Positions 32,354 to 45,382 of a stretch of 64,000 nucleotides of DNA are shown piece by piece. Below the pieces are notes generated by a model. It had not been told where the DNA came from and ran no database searches. It was given only the letters and a program-made list of their open reading frames with translations. Made by a program: the position numbers and the translations under genes. Origin of the DNA: Kalaharituber pfeilii (Eukaryota > Ascomycota > Pezizomycetes > Pezizales > Pezizaceae); contig WHUZ01000026.1 of assembly GCA_015179045.1 (NCBI GenBank), forward strand, positions 1 through 64,000. The letters run 5' to 3'. Within the stretch, counting starts at the first letter, position 1, and each line of letters begins with the position of its first letter.

Positions 32354-32424
32354 CTCGCCATAGCCCATAGGGCGGCATGCGAGTAATTATTTTAAAAAAA
32401 ATAAAAAAAAAAAATAAAAAAAAA
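32354..32424 (+). mobile_element. 5'-truncated shared-tail retroposon, 71 bp
   Basis: CTCGCCATAGCCCATAGGGC followed by GGCATGCGAGTAATTATTTT and an interrupted poly(A) of about 35 nt, dropped into the 12-bp array, which resumes at GAAATGGCTACTG. Confidence 0.8.
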
Positions 32425-32439
32425 GAAATGGCTACTGAA

Positions 32440-33152
32440 AGGGCTAGGGCTAGCCATGCCTGTCAAATTCAGCTCATTCCACCTCATCTTGCACCATCAG
32501 GTCGGGCCAGCTATATGTGTCAAATTCAGCTCATGCCGTCAAGTCGGGCATGCAATGCGTGTGAAATTGAGTTCATTCTACCTCACCTCACGCCGTCGGC
32601 TCAGATCTGCCATACCTGTCAATTGAGCTCATTCTACCTCATCTCACACCATCAAATAGTGCCTGCCAAACCTGTCAAGTTCAGCTCATTCTGCATCTTC
32701 TCATGCCTCGACTCAGGCATGCCATACATCTCAAATTCAGCTCATTCTACCTCATCCCACGCTGGCAGGTCGGAGCTGCCATATCTATCAAATTCGGCTC
32801 ATTCTACCTCATGCTATCTCATACCTCAGGCATGCCATACGTCTCAAACTCATCTCATATTTGCACCATAGGCTCGGGCCGGCCATACCTGTCAAATTCA
32901 GCTCATTCTACCGCATCTCGCACCGTCAGCTCCGGTGGGCCATATATGTCAAATTCAGCTCATTCTACTGCATCTTGCAACGTTGGGTCAGGCCGGCTAT
33001 ATGCTTCAAATTCTGCTCATTCTGCATCATCTCTTGCTGATAGCCCGGGCCTGCAATTCGTGTGAAATTCAGCTCGTTCTGGCTCATCTCATGCCGTCGT
33101 GGTGCCGGCAGGTTGGGCCCGCCAAACCTGTCAACTTCAGCTCATTGTGCCT
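32440..33152 (+). repeat. 57-bp repeat array, block 5 (about 13 units)
   Basis: The first four units duplicate block 2 (30485-30690) nearly base for base; the rest are more diverged. Confidence 0.88.
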
Positions 33153-33491
33153 CAGGTAGTGAGCGGCACGAGCTAGCTCGAGCCGAGCTGGAGGGTGAGC
33201 TCGAGCCAGCTCGTGAGTAAGTGAGCTCGGCTCGAGCCTGGATTGATTATATACATAATATTGACAAACTAAACTAAACTAAGCTAAATTTTCATCTTTC
33301 TCACTACTATCAGCTAAATTGTGCATTTCGAAGTTGTTGGTAGGTCAGAATGAGCTCCAAGTCTCTAATTTTTACTATATTAGGTATTTACAGTTTATGA
33401 AACCTTGCACTGGCTAAGCATTTTAGCGAGCTGTCAAGAAAAACACAAGCATGATCTTGGCTCGTTTGAGCTCGAGCTGGCTCCGCTCACT
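33153..33491. mobile_element. hAT-like MITE, about 340 bp
   Basis: Terminal inverted repeats AGTGAGCGG...CCGCTCACT, with subterminal clusters of GAGCTCG/CTCGAGC on both sides and an AT-rich centre. Flanks TTGTGCCT (33145-33152) and ATGTGCCT (33492-33499) match at 7 of 8 bases, the hAT duplication length. It interrupts the 57-bp array. No transposase. Confidence 0.75.
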
Positions 33492-33499
33492 ATGTGCCT

Positions 33500-33870
33500 G
33501 ATCTCGCGCTGTCAGGTCAGGCCGGCTATACGTACCAAATTCAGCTTATTCTGCCTCATCTCGTGGGCCGGCCATACCTGTCAACCTTCTTACGCCGTCG
33601 GGTTGGGCCTTTGATGCCTGTGAACTTTCTCACGCCGTCGGGTTGGGTCTTCTATACCTGTCAAATTCAGCTCACTCTACCTCATCTCACGGCGGTAGGT
33701 GGGGCCTGCTATACCTGTAAAATTGAGCTCATTCTTCCTCACCTGAGGCCGTGGGGCCGGACCTGCCATATCCATTAAATTCAACTCATTCTGCCACATC
33801 TCATACCATCAGGCCTGACCTGTTATATCTATCAAATTCAATGCTGGCGAGAGGGACCTGTCATACTTGT
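33500..33870 (+). repeat. 57-bp repeat array, block 6 (terminal, degenerate)
   Basis: Six to seven increasingly diverged units ending near 33870. Confidence 0.82.
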
Positions 33871-33936
33871 TAAGTTAAGCTCAGGTTGCAGGACTACTTG
33901 GCACTTCAGCCCTTTAGCTTAGGCGCAAGCTATATC

Positions 33937-33985
33937 CTTTTTTTTTATATCATTACTCGCGTGCCGCCCTTTGGGCCATGGCGCC
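33937..33985 (-). mobile_element. Very short shared-tail retroposon (49 bp), minus strand
   Basis: Minus-strand reading GGCGCCATGGCCCAAAGGGC followed by GGCACGCGAGTAATGATAT and poly(A). Flanked by the perfect 11-bp duplication CAAGCTATATC (33926-33936, 33986-33996). It is a 5'-truncated copy consisting only of the 3' tail. Confidence 0.85.
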
Positions 33986-34071
33986 CAAGCTATATCAAAT
34001 GCGACCGGGTTCAATCCGGCGCGAGGCGTAACCAGCAGTACTTACGACGAGTGGCCGCGATTCCTGTATTA

Positions 34072-34180
34072 TAGTTATAAAATATACTATATAAGCTATA
34101 TAAAAGACTAGTAAGTATTATTGATTAAGTATCTTTTAGTCTAATAGATAGTAACTTTTTATATTTACTATATATATTAT
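34072..34180 (+). repeat. TRIM1 LTR fragment
   Basis: Matches the 3' half of the TRIM1 LTR ('actatataagctatataaaagactagtaagtatt...aactttttatatttacta'), RIP-mutated and 5'-truncated. Confidence 0.7.
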
Positions 34181-34650
34181 AAAAATATTAAAAGTATTTT
34201 AATTAAATATAATAAAGTATAATAAAATACAATAATTATAATATTATAATTAATTATAATAAAAAAAATAATTAAAGTTATTAAATTTATTTTTTTTAAA
34301 AACTTATTTATTTATTCTATAATATAATTAGTTTTAATTAGTTTTTTATATAATTTAAAAATAATTTAAATTATTTTTTAATTTATATTTTAAGAAATTA
34401 AAAACTAATTAATAAATAATATTTAATTATATAATATTAATAAAAAAAAAATTATTTATATTTAGTACTAAATTAAAATAACTTTAAACTTTTCTTTTAT
34501 TATTAAAATAGAAACTTTTAATTTTTTTATATTATTAAATATACTATAATTCTCTACTTATTAATATAAATTTTAGCTAGCATACAAATATTTAATACTA
34601 AATTATACTCGTAATTAATAAATTCTTAAAATAAATTGAAACTATAAAAC
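34181..34650. other. AT-rich border of the transposon compartment
   Basis: Extremely AT-rich, no feature recognised. Composition changes abruptly to GC-balanced at about 34650. Confidence 0.7.
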
Positions 34651-35602
34651 AACTAAACTCAAAGGTCTCTCAATTCAATTACTTTTCATTACCCTCAGAT
34701 TTGCTTTCCAATGGCTTAATCTATACTGTATCAAACCTGCCACTGGCAAAACGGTGCTGCCTAATGCGTTGCCACCTCCTACCGCATCAGCATCATAGGT
34801 TGCACATCTTATACGAATACTTCGTTTACTAGAACGGCGTCATTGATCTCCGGATAGCAAGCTGAAATACACTGCGCGACGATACTCGAAGTACTATAGC
34901 CGCGTCACTGGCATTCAGATCGCAAGAGGAGAGTGACCGGATAGTAGAAGGCGTTAGTTACTCCACGGTGCCTGGGAGCAGGTGTGCACAAAGGATACCT
35001 AGTGGGCAGGTGGCATTCTACGCACATTGAGCGTCCTACTTGTCCCGGATTTACTTGTCTGGTATAAACTTGAGGGTAAACTTACCTATACAAATAGCCA
35101 AATCATCGTTCTTGTGGTTAAATAGGGATGCCCGTCATCTGATGCCATACTAAAATTGTTTGAGCCTCATGAGAACTAAGTTCACATGGATATCAGATGT
35201 TAGTAGCCTCACTCACGTTACAAATGATACGCTTTTCAACAAAACGGATTTATTATGAAGACACCTAATTCACTCATGTGAAAATGAACATAGAATGAGC
35301 AACGCTCCCTTATCCCCAATTTCAAGAGCAACTCATACTAATCAAGGGTGTGCCTTAAGAAGGTTGATGAAAGGAAGTTATCAACTAAGTATGTAAAAAA
35401 GCGATACCAAAAAGGGAATAAGTTTTGGATAATAGCTGAAAGTAGGCCAAGGAGGAAGGAGGAACGAAAACAATAAATGAATAAATAGAGAAATAAATAA
35501 ATACTACCAGACATCGCGTAAACGTGGAACAATATGAATGATCGAGTCCTATCAAAGCAAATTTTACTCTATATGATCCTACACGATCACTGCTGCCTCT
35601 CC
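34651..35602. other. Intergenic region, 3' flank of the Chk2-like gene
   Basis: GC-balanced unique sequence. No ORF with gene-like features. Presumably contains the 3' UTR of the downstream minus-strand kinase gene. Confidence 0.5.
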
Positions 35603-37855
<2,253 letters not shown>

Positions 37856-38984
37856 GATGAAACTTTAATACGTAAGTTGGGGCGCTGTCAAAGCTTCAGT
37901 GTGCCAACCAATGCGACCGTCAACAACGGGGGGAAGTGCGCAGCCTACACAAGGAGGCAGTTGTCGTATCAAGAGCTATGTCAGCAGAGTAGGATGGATG
38001 CGTTGGACACTTTGGAGTGAATGTTTGTGAGTGGTAATTCTCAAAACGGCTCGCTGGGTGACTCGAGGTGACTCGAAAAGTGAAATATCTGTATCTAGGG
38101 TTCAGATTGTACCCGTTAGGACTTCCGCAGTGATGCAAACGTGGTATTGTGTGACGGCAACACTTGTATGGAAGGTGGTAGGTGGGATTCTGGGGGGGGG
38201 GGGGGGGGCAATGAGGGCAGCAGTGCTGCGGGCTCCGATCGTTGACAACCACAAAGCGCAGGCGTGGAGCAGGTGGAGAAAGGACTTGTGTGGTGCCTCT
38301 TGGGTCAGTGGGGCCTGGGAAGGTGCTTACTTTGCTTGAACGGCAGCCGCCGCAAACAATCTGCGCTTCTGCTGCCGTATGCTGCGTTCTCCCGCTTCAG
38401 CGCCGGGTGCCGGGAGCCTGTCGCAGCCCGCAGCCCGCAGTGCGCAGCGGACTCGGCAGCGCGAATCGGCCTTTGTAGCACAATCACTGGAGGCTTCGTG
38501 CGCGCTTCAGCGTGTCGCAGCGTGTCGCAGCGTGTGTCCGCTCAGCACGTCTCCAGGCGGGCTCCACGCGAGCTCGCTGTGCTTTCCACTGGGAGGGACG
38601 GCGTTGGTGTTGAGCGCTGCATGCGGCAGTTGCAGCCGCGGCGATTCGTGCTCCGCAGCGCGCGCATCCCGCTCAATTCGACGGCTCCGCTGTCCAGCAG
38701 CGTCCGCACACTCGCAGCTTATCTCCCCGCACCGATTTACGCCCTGCAAATACGCATCGCCCGTCTCCTGGCCCCCTCCGGTTCTCTCCAAGAATGACAG
38801 GAAACACGCCAAGCCCCACCTCCGCAGCGATGCAAATTTGCACCCCGTACACGCCCAAGCTAGCATGCTCGCGTTCCTGGATGTGCCCCCCGGTCGTGTT
38901 CTCTGCCCTCGCGCACCTGACGTGTCGCTACTGGGGCAGCCTGCCAAGGCTCCGTAGTGAGGAAGGGGCAGTCGCAGCAGCCCC

Positions 38985-39040
38985 AGCAGCCCAGCAGCCC
39001 AGCAGCCCAGCAGCCCAGCAGCCCAGCAGCCCAGCAGCCC
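38985..39040. repeat. 8-bp tandem repeat (AGCAGCCC), seven perfect units
   Basis: Seven consecutive perfect AGCAGCCC units in the intergenic region. The unit length is not a multiple of three and no gene covers it. Confidence 0.9.
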
Positions 39041-39511
39041 AGAGGGTCTTGGCATGGGACTACAGTCGCAGGTCAGGTGCTGAGGCCAGCGCATCGCTTA
39101 GTCACAAAGTGGCTGAGCGAAGCGAAAGGTTACATGTCAAACTCACATCAAACTCATATCACCGCTTGCTGTGCACTAAATTGATTCTATTCCGGTAGTC
39201 AATCTTTGCCCCTTCTAGGGGTTAGTGCCCACCGGACTACGTAGACAATCTCTGCATAGCGTGCTTTCCACATGAATGGATGCTAATCTTTGTGAGCTCT
39301 CTCTGAACGATGTCTCAACAATGCCTCTCCGCGCATATTTGATGACGTCTGTCTTTGCATGGTGTACTTACTGTCATGATTTGTACGAAGGCAGCTCTGT
39401 GCAAATAATCCGTTCAGAGCATCTGCCAAATAGCATATGTAACATCAGGCAATACATACGGGCACATCAGGCGCCCTCAAGTGCATCTTGGTATGATAGG
39501 ACAAGAGAGTA

Positions 39512-39698
39512 CAGGTGACCCTGGCTATATGATCATGAAGGCCAAGAATCCGACTGATCTTCTTCACTATAACCCAGTTTTCACTATAGCAAGGGCACTT
39601 CCCTTTACCTGTGTACTCGTACACAAAGAATCTGGCCCATCCCTTCACTGTAGCCAGGTTTTCACTAAAACGAGGTTCATTATAGCCAGGGTCACCTG
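39512..39698. mobile_element. pogo-type (Tc1/mariner superfamily) MITE, 187 bp
   Basis: Perfect terminal inverted repeats CAGGTGACCCTGGCTATA / TATAGCCAGGGTCACCTG, flanked by TA on both sides (39510-39511, 39699-39700), the superfamily's target duplication. Internal repeats such as CACTATAGC and TTTTCACTA are typical of pogo subterminal regions. No coding capacity. Confidence 0.85.
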
Positions 39699-40146
39699 TA
39701 CCCCTTCAATTTATTACTCTGTCGGCGCAGTGGCCGGCACGTTAGGACGCCGCGCTTGTGCATACCATCCCCGCCCACAAGGTACAGTACAACTCCGGCG
39801 CCGCCTTGGTACGGTGCAGTAATCCCCTCTTGCACATTAACATGGGCTTGAGCGCATTGGGAAACGCATTTCGGACTCCCGTTCTGCACGGCGGTGCCGC
39901 GTATGATATGATGATTATGATTGTCTGCGAGGTCGCTAGACGCCGCAATGTGCGCATGCTGGCTCCATTCTGAGATGGTGGAAAGCAGCTGTCAGCCCTA
40001 CTTACTTCAGCACAGGTGGCACTAACCGCATTGCGTGCTAGCTGTGCCCTCATCCCAATGCTGCTGCCGGCCTTTAAACTCCAGCTCACATCCACATATA
40101 TTTCTATCTCTCAAACGCCCCCCTCCTTTGCAGTCCAGCCCGCAAT

Positions 40147-40190
40147 CCCCCCCCCCACCCCCACCCCCACCCCCACCCCACCCCCCCCAC
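40147..40190 (+). promoter_or_regulatory. C-rich pyrimidine tract upstream of the F-BAR gene
   Basis: An almost pure C/A tract (CCCCACCCCC repeats) about 190-230 bp before the ATG. Pyrimidine tracts often sit near fungal transcription starts; this is an inference from position only. Confidence 0.4.
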
Positions 40191-40378
40191 GTGGACCGAT
40201 CCGCCTACTCTAGTGCAGGATACTTGTGTGGTGCTATCGGCCACTTCTTCATCACTGTGTCTCTAAGCCTCAACAGATAATCTATCAGAAGCAAACCCAG
40301 TCACTACTACTCACATAGGCAAGCCGCCCGTGGACTGAACTACCCACTCGCGTTCCTACTGTCTGCTATATACCCGCC

Positions 40379-43300
40379 ATGCCTTCTGGATTCGCGGACT
40401 CGTTTTGGAGTGCCGACTACGCAACAGGTATTTTCCTTCACCGTTCACCAAGAAAAACCAGCGTCCAATGGCTGATCAAAGTTTTGCTGCATCGTTTCAG
40501 GCCTGAATGTTCTATTCGATAAGCTACAGCAAGGATGCATCGAGAATCAGCAGGTCATCCAGGTTGCTAAGCTACGCGCGGAAGCAGAGGATGCATATGG
40601 ACAGAGGCTGCTTGCGATACCTGCTGCTGCTAACAGACCAGGAGGATTTGGCCGAGATGATGGGGCCAGTGTTAGGAAGGTGGGCAGCGCATAAAGCTGA
40701 GGGAGGAGTATAGTATGCTGATATCTGGTTTGTGAATAGGCGTATGATGGTTTAGTGAAGGAGATGGAAGAGGTTTGTCATTATCTAAAATGGGCGATGA
40801 CTGTGTTAGTCTATGCTGACACCACAATAGGCAGGGAAGAGCCATCGTAAGGTAGCGGACAACATTCGGCAGCTGGTCATAGAACCATTCTCAGCATGGT
40901 GTCAAGCCCATGAAGATCGTGTTACGGGCTCTTTCGATGATCTCCAACTAAATATTAAGGCCCATGAGAGACAAGCAGAAGCTGTGAAGAAACTTCGAAC
41001 TCAATATTTCAACAAGTGCCGACTGGTAGAGGATTTGGAGGAGGAAACAAAATTTCTTACGCCAGCAAGCCCAAAGGGCAGTGGTGATAGCTCAAGTACC
41101 CCAAATGCCCCAAGTGCCCCCCAGATTAAACTACCGGAGCCTGAAGATCCAGAAAGCGAAGAGCCATTAGAACTTGGTGATCTTTACTACCATCCAAATG
41201 AAGTCAGGAAGATTCTGGCCCACATGATGGATGTTATACCGATGTCGGAGTACAAAGTTGCAATTCTCGGAACCTACGACCATGTCTCTACAGGAGACAA
41301 AATTACGGAATTCATCCAACAGAACCTACAGGCTACGAGTGTCAGCCACGCGGAACGGATAGGCCAGGATTTTGTCCACCATGGATTTTTGCGACTAGTC
41401 GGAAGTGTCGGAAGTACATTTGCCAACTCAGCAAAAATGCATTATCAATGGCGTGACAAGGCCTTCACCATGGCGGAAGTGTCACCGAAGCCAGCTGAAC
41501 CGAAGAAGCTGGAGCGAATTGCAACTTTGAATGCTGTCGATTTCACTGTTGACAGTCCTTCTACGGCTGTTGGGGATTTCTTCGGAAGTCTACTCAGCAA
41601 CCCCCGTCCGGGAGAAACCCAAGGAGATAGGCTTCGCAGAGAGGTACGGGAGGCCGATGAAAGGTACAAGGCTGCGGTCAAGAAACTGGACCTTATGCGC
41701 TGCGCTTTGGAGGAGAGCATTATGGCTCACTTCAAATTTATGGAACAATGTGAATTGGATCGGTTGCGGGCTATAAAGGCCGGTAAGGATGTGTTTCATG
41801 AGGACTACGATGTGTACTGACGTCAAGTATCAAGTCATCCTCGATTTTTCGGGCGCTATTTCCAATGTCATTCCGTGCATTCAGTCCAGTGTCGATAACA
41901 TGCTGCTGTATCAAGAGACAGTACAGCCACTTGGTGACTTGAGATATATGCTTGATAACTACCGGACAGGGTCATTCGTGCCAAAAGTTGTCACTTATGA
42001 GAATTATTACAATTCTGCAGACGGCGAGTAACAAGTGGTGTTATTTCCCTCATTGCAATGCTAACGAATACTGTAGAGCAAACATTTGGACTTGATCTGG
42101 AAGTACGTGCCAGAGCCGATAAAAAGAGAGTGCCACTCATCATCACTGGCATTCTCACGTATCTTGATCACCGTGAGTTTCCCTAGCCTTTGCCCATATT
42201 CTTTAACCGTACCTAATAATATCCATTAGACTACCCCGATCTGGAAGGGGATGAGGCGCGGAGAGGTATATGGCTGGTAGACGTACCTCTTGAATCCACC
42301 CACCATCTCAGAAATGCCATCAACAATGGAAAGGCGGTTCCGAAGGAAGTGCTTGCAAATTACGAGATACCAGTAGTTGCGAGTGTATTGAAATTATATT
42401 TACTAGAACTGCCAGGTATGTATGCCCGATTGTCGAAGTCTCAAAATCCATTCTTACAGCGGAATGGCAGACTCGCTTGTTTCTTGCACCAAATACGAAA
42501 TCATTAAGACCGTCTACACAACACATGGTTCGGAAGGGGACGATAGGGCACGATTAGCAGTTATCCAGAATACTCTTGGAAGCTTACCACTTACCAATAT
42601 CGCAACTCTTGATGCCATCACGACACACTTTACCCGACTCATTGAACTTACTTCTGCCGATGAAGCCTTCATCTCGAACCTTGCTCATAGTCTTGCAAAC
42701 TGTACGCCCTGGCTCCTGATTTATCTTTCCATGCCAGCATTGACAATAATAACTAGGTATCCTACGACCTCGTTTCGAATCTCCGTTAACCCAGCATGAG
42801 CGCCACTCATACCGCCTTGTCCGCGATCTGTTTGCCCACCGCGAATCCATTTTTGGAGAACTCAAGCGCGCCAGTACCCTCAATTCTGGGCGTGCTAGAG
42901 CCGTCTCCACGGACGAATCCCAACGAAGAGCGCACGTTGAAGCGCGCAACAGAGCGGTAATATCAACCGCCCGGTCCCGACAATCGTCCCCAGCCCCAGG
43001 TGCAAGGCATAGACGGGACGTTAGCTCGGATATGTCGGCAACCAGGTTCCCCGTAGCACCGAGCAGTCCACCAAGCTCCAGTGCAACTGGAAGTCCTTCC
43101 ACAAGATACCGACCACAGAGCTTGGAAGTCCCTGGCGGACTGCCGCTGAAACACCTGAATGAGCAATTACAGCAGCACTACAACCAGCAGGGTGTCACGC
43201 TTGAGGATCAAGCGCGCATTACGACAGAGCCGGAGCAAATACCTGATGGAGAGGCTGGACTGCAGAAGTCAAATTCGCTGTCAAGGTCAGGTGCGGCGAG

Positions 43301-43499
43301 CGGTGGAAGGTTCAAGAAGCCGGGTGCATCTGCAGGAGGAAGTGGACTGGCGAGGACGGCGCATGCAAACGCAAAGAGGGATTCGATGGGAAGTGATGTC
43401 GGGATGATTGAAGGATACCCTGGGTACTATGGATCTTCAAGCGCCGGGAGCACGGGAAGCAGGGGGGTGCAGTTGAGTGATGCACCTATGGATGATTGA
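40379..43499 (+). CDS. F-BAR / DEP / RhoGAP-domain protein, Rgd2-like
   Basis: Membrane-curvature and Rho-signalling protein expected at the cell cortex. Exons 40379-40427, 40501-40679, 40740-40772, 40831-41782, 41835-42023, 42077-42172, 42230-42415, 42471-42701, 42757-43499 give 2658 nt and 885 aa, in frame throughout. F-BAR starts at MPSGFADSFWSADYATGLNVL. A DEP domain (about 200-300; DLYYHPNEVRKILAHMMDVI) is inserted within the F-BAR region, whose second half (about 330-460) ends LQPLGDLRY-like (ETVQPLGDLRYMLDNYRTG). RhoGAP-fold follows (about 468-660; FGLDLEVRARADKKRVPLII, LLELPDSLVS). This order is that of yeast Rgd2. The tail (about 660-885) is Ser/Gly-rich and disordered. At the usual arginine-finger site (GIYRxSG) the sequence is RGIWLVDVP, so catalytic GAP activity is doubtful. 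The intron 42024-42076 needs a GC donor. Confidence 0.9.
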
Positions 43500-44219
43500 A
43501 GATGGAGGTAGTGATACGATAAAATACCTCTCGCGCTTGGCCCTTTTATGGTCTACTATTCGCTCTGTAAAACTTTGTTATTTTACCTTCTTTTCTTGTT
43601 TTCGCTCGGATGCTATTGTGGTGATAACAGTGAGATGAGCTAGCTAATTGGATGATGTTTACCCTCAAATGAAGTTTGACATGACAACATATTACCATAC
43701 TTGAGAATGTGCTTCATTTTGCTTGTTCAAGTTCCATTACTCATGGGGGCCTTAGAGAATTGGCCATTTGATATTACTTTGTTTAAGATTTACTTTGGTT
43801 TGCCCACTGAAATGAAACTGACCTTGAAGGTGTAGCACTTTATATAGTCTTTAAGTAGTATACCCTCCAACCGCCCCGGATCGAAGTTCTTATTGCGCAT
43901 ACAGTCACCTTCACAACTTCGTCGTTTCATACCGAATACCTAATATAGTAAAGCAACCAATTGTGATACATATATGAGTATGCATAACATTCTCATGGGC
44001 GTCGAAGCCCATTTCACATTCTTATCGTGAGGTTTCTGCATATACCCCCCCTTCTGAATAGTTATATTTATTCCCCACTTCAGAACAATATTTATGCCCA
44101 GCACTTACTTTTGCCTTCACTACCACCAATTTGGAACTATAAGATCAGAGCAGTACCAGTCTGGGTACGAGCACAAGACGCGGTCGTGCGAAAGGTTTTT
44201 TTTTTTATTTTTTTTATTT

Positions 44220-44258
<39 letters not shown>

Positions 44259-45382
44259 GATAATTCCTATTTCTGGGATTACTTTTTTTTCTAAATTTCA
44301 AATACATTTTTTTTAAAAAAAAATTTCTATCTAATGATTTACTCAAAAAAAGAAAAAAAAGAAAAAAGAAAAAAAAAAATTATTATTTGAAATTTACAAA
44401 AAAAAGTAATCCCAGAAATAGAAATTATCTAAAAAAAAAAAAAAAAAAAAGGCGAGATCTTTTCCAATGTTTTCATTTAATGTATGAAAACAAAGTACAA
44501 CTATTTCTGGGATGTGCATATCGCTTGAAAAAAAAAGAAACCACAACGTTCAAAAAGTCGTGCAGAAACCAAGGGCCATGAGCCAAGCACCATGTGTTAC
44601 CCTCAACCATCATGGATGCGCTACGTCCCTGGGGAGGTTACAATAAAATAGTACGAGTGTCCATGATTGTTTACAGAAGACGGGATATATAGTTCCTTCT
44701 TACGTCCTCTCCTCAATACTGAGCAGAAGTTGGAGGGGGGCGGGGGAAGTACCCTACTCGGCAGTTGATCCTCAATACCCTATAAATTCCTCAAAATTAA
44801 ATGTAGGATCATTTCCGCCATGTATCCCCCTTAAGAAATTCAAAGTAGAGTGCTTTAGGTTTTTGAATTTCATGCTACCTTTTTATTAGAAAAAAAAAAT
44901 TCACCTTATCTATCACTATAAGAGAAAAGCCCAGCCATCTCCATCCTTTTCCTTCATCCCAATTCCCAATCCCAATCTATCCTTTTTCCTACTACCCCCT
45001 ACTGCCCTAAACTACCTCCAGTTCCAACTGTCCAAGCAAACAACCAACTTAGCAAGCTTAGCAAGTTTAGCTACAAATGCGTACAAGAGAAATAGAATAT
45101 CAACCGAGCAAAAAACAAAGCCTAATAAAGAAATAATCTGGTCCACTCTTTTTGTTTGGATATTATTGCACAGGCTAAAGCAAGTATTCGCAAAGGATAT
45201 CATAGCACACATACACATCTCATCAAATATCGCCAGCAAGCAAGACAAAGTACAAACACGACTCGAAAGCACCAGAGTTCAGAGACCACAAAGAAACCAA
45301 ACGAAATAAACCAGAGAGACGAAATACAAACCTATTGTACAGAATCACTCTCCTACACCTGACACCCAATATCATAAAAAAC
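43500..45382. other. Convergent intergenic region between the F-BAR and Cdc6 genes
   Basis: 3' flanks of two convergent genes. Holds the TTTA microsatellite and fold-back at 44185-44450. Small ORFs are low-complexity and not credible. Confidence 0.6.
44185..44450. repeat. TTTA microsatellite and 47-bp-arm inverted repeat bounded by poly(T)/poly(A)
   Basis: Poly(T) and about ten TTTA units (44185-44257), then arms 44258-44304 and 44384-44430 (AGATAATTCCTATTTCTGGG versus its complement), a purine-rich spacer, and about 20 A. The symmetrical A/T tails suggest a retroposed or snap-back structure like that at 31200-31780. No target duplication was identified. Confidence 0.75.

Larger units (their letters stand above)
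37856..40378. other. Divergent intergenic region between the Chk2-like and F-BAR genes
   Basis: Shared upstream region of two divergent genes. Contains a G17 run (38192-38208), a GC-rich segment about 38330-38960 with overlapping chance ORFs on both strands, an 8-bp tandem repeat (38985-39040), a pogo-type MITE (39512-39698) and a C-rich tract just before the F-BAR ATG (40147-40190). No further gene is supported. Confidence 0.6.

Noticed and set aside
28900..33900. CRISPR-like array
   Set aside because: Repeats are directly tandem without unique spacers, and the context is eukaryotic.
34000..34060. tRNA-like GGGTTCAATCC near the window's 34-kb point
   Set aside because: A B-box-like match only; no cloverleaf or acceptor-stem pairing could be built.
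38264..39198. Overlapping ORFs of 134-195 codons on both strands
   Set aside because: GC-rich, low-complexity sequence open in many frames, without recognisable domains; it lies in a divergent promoter region.
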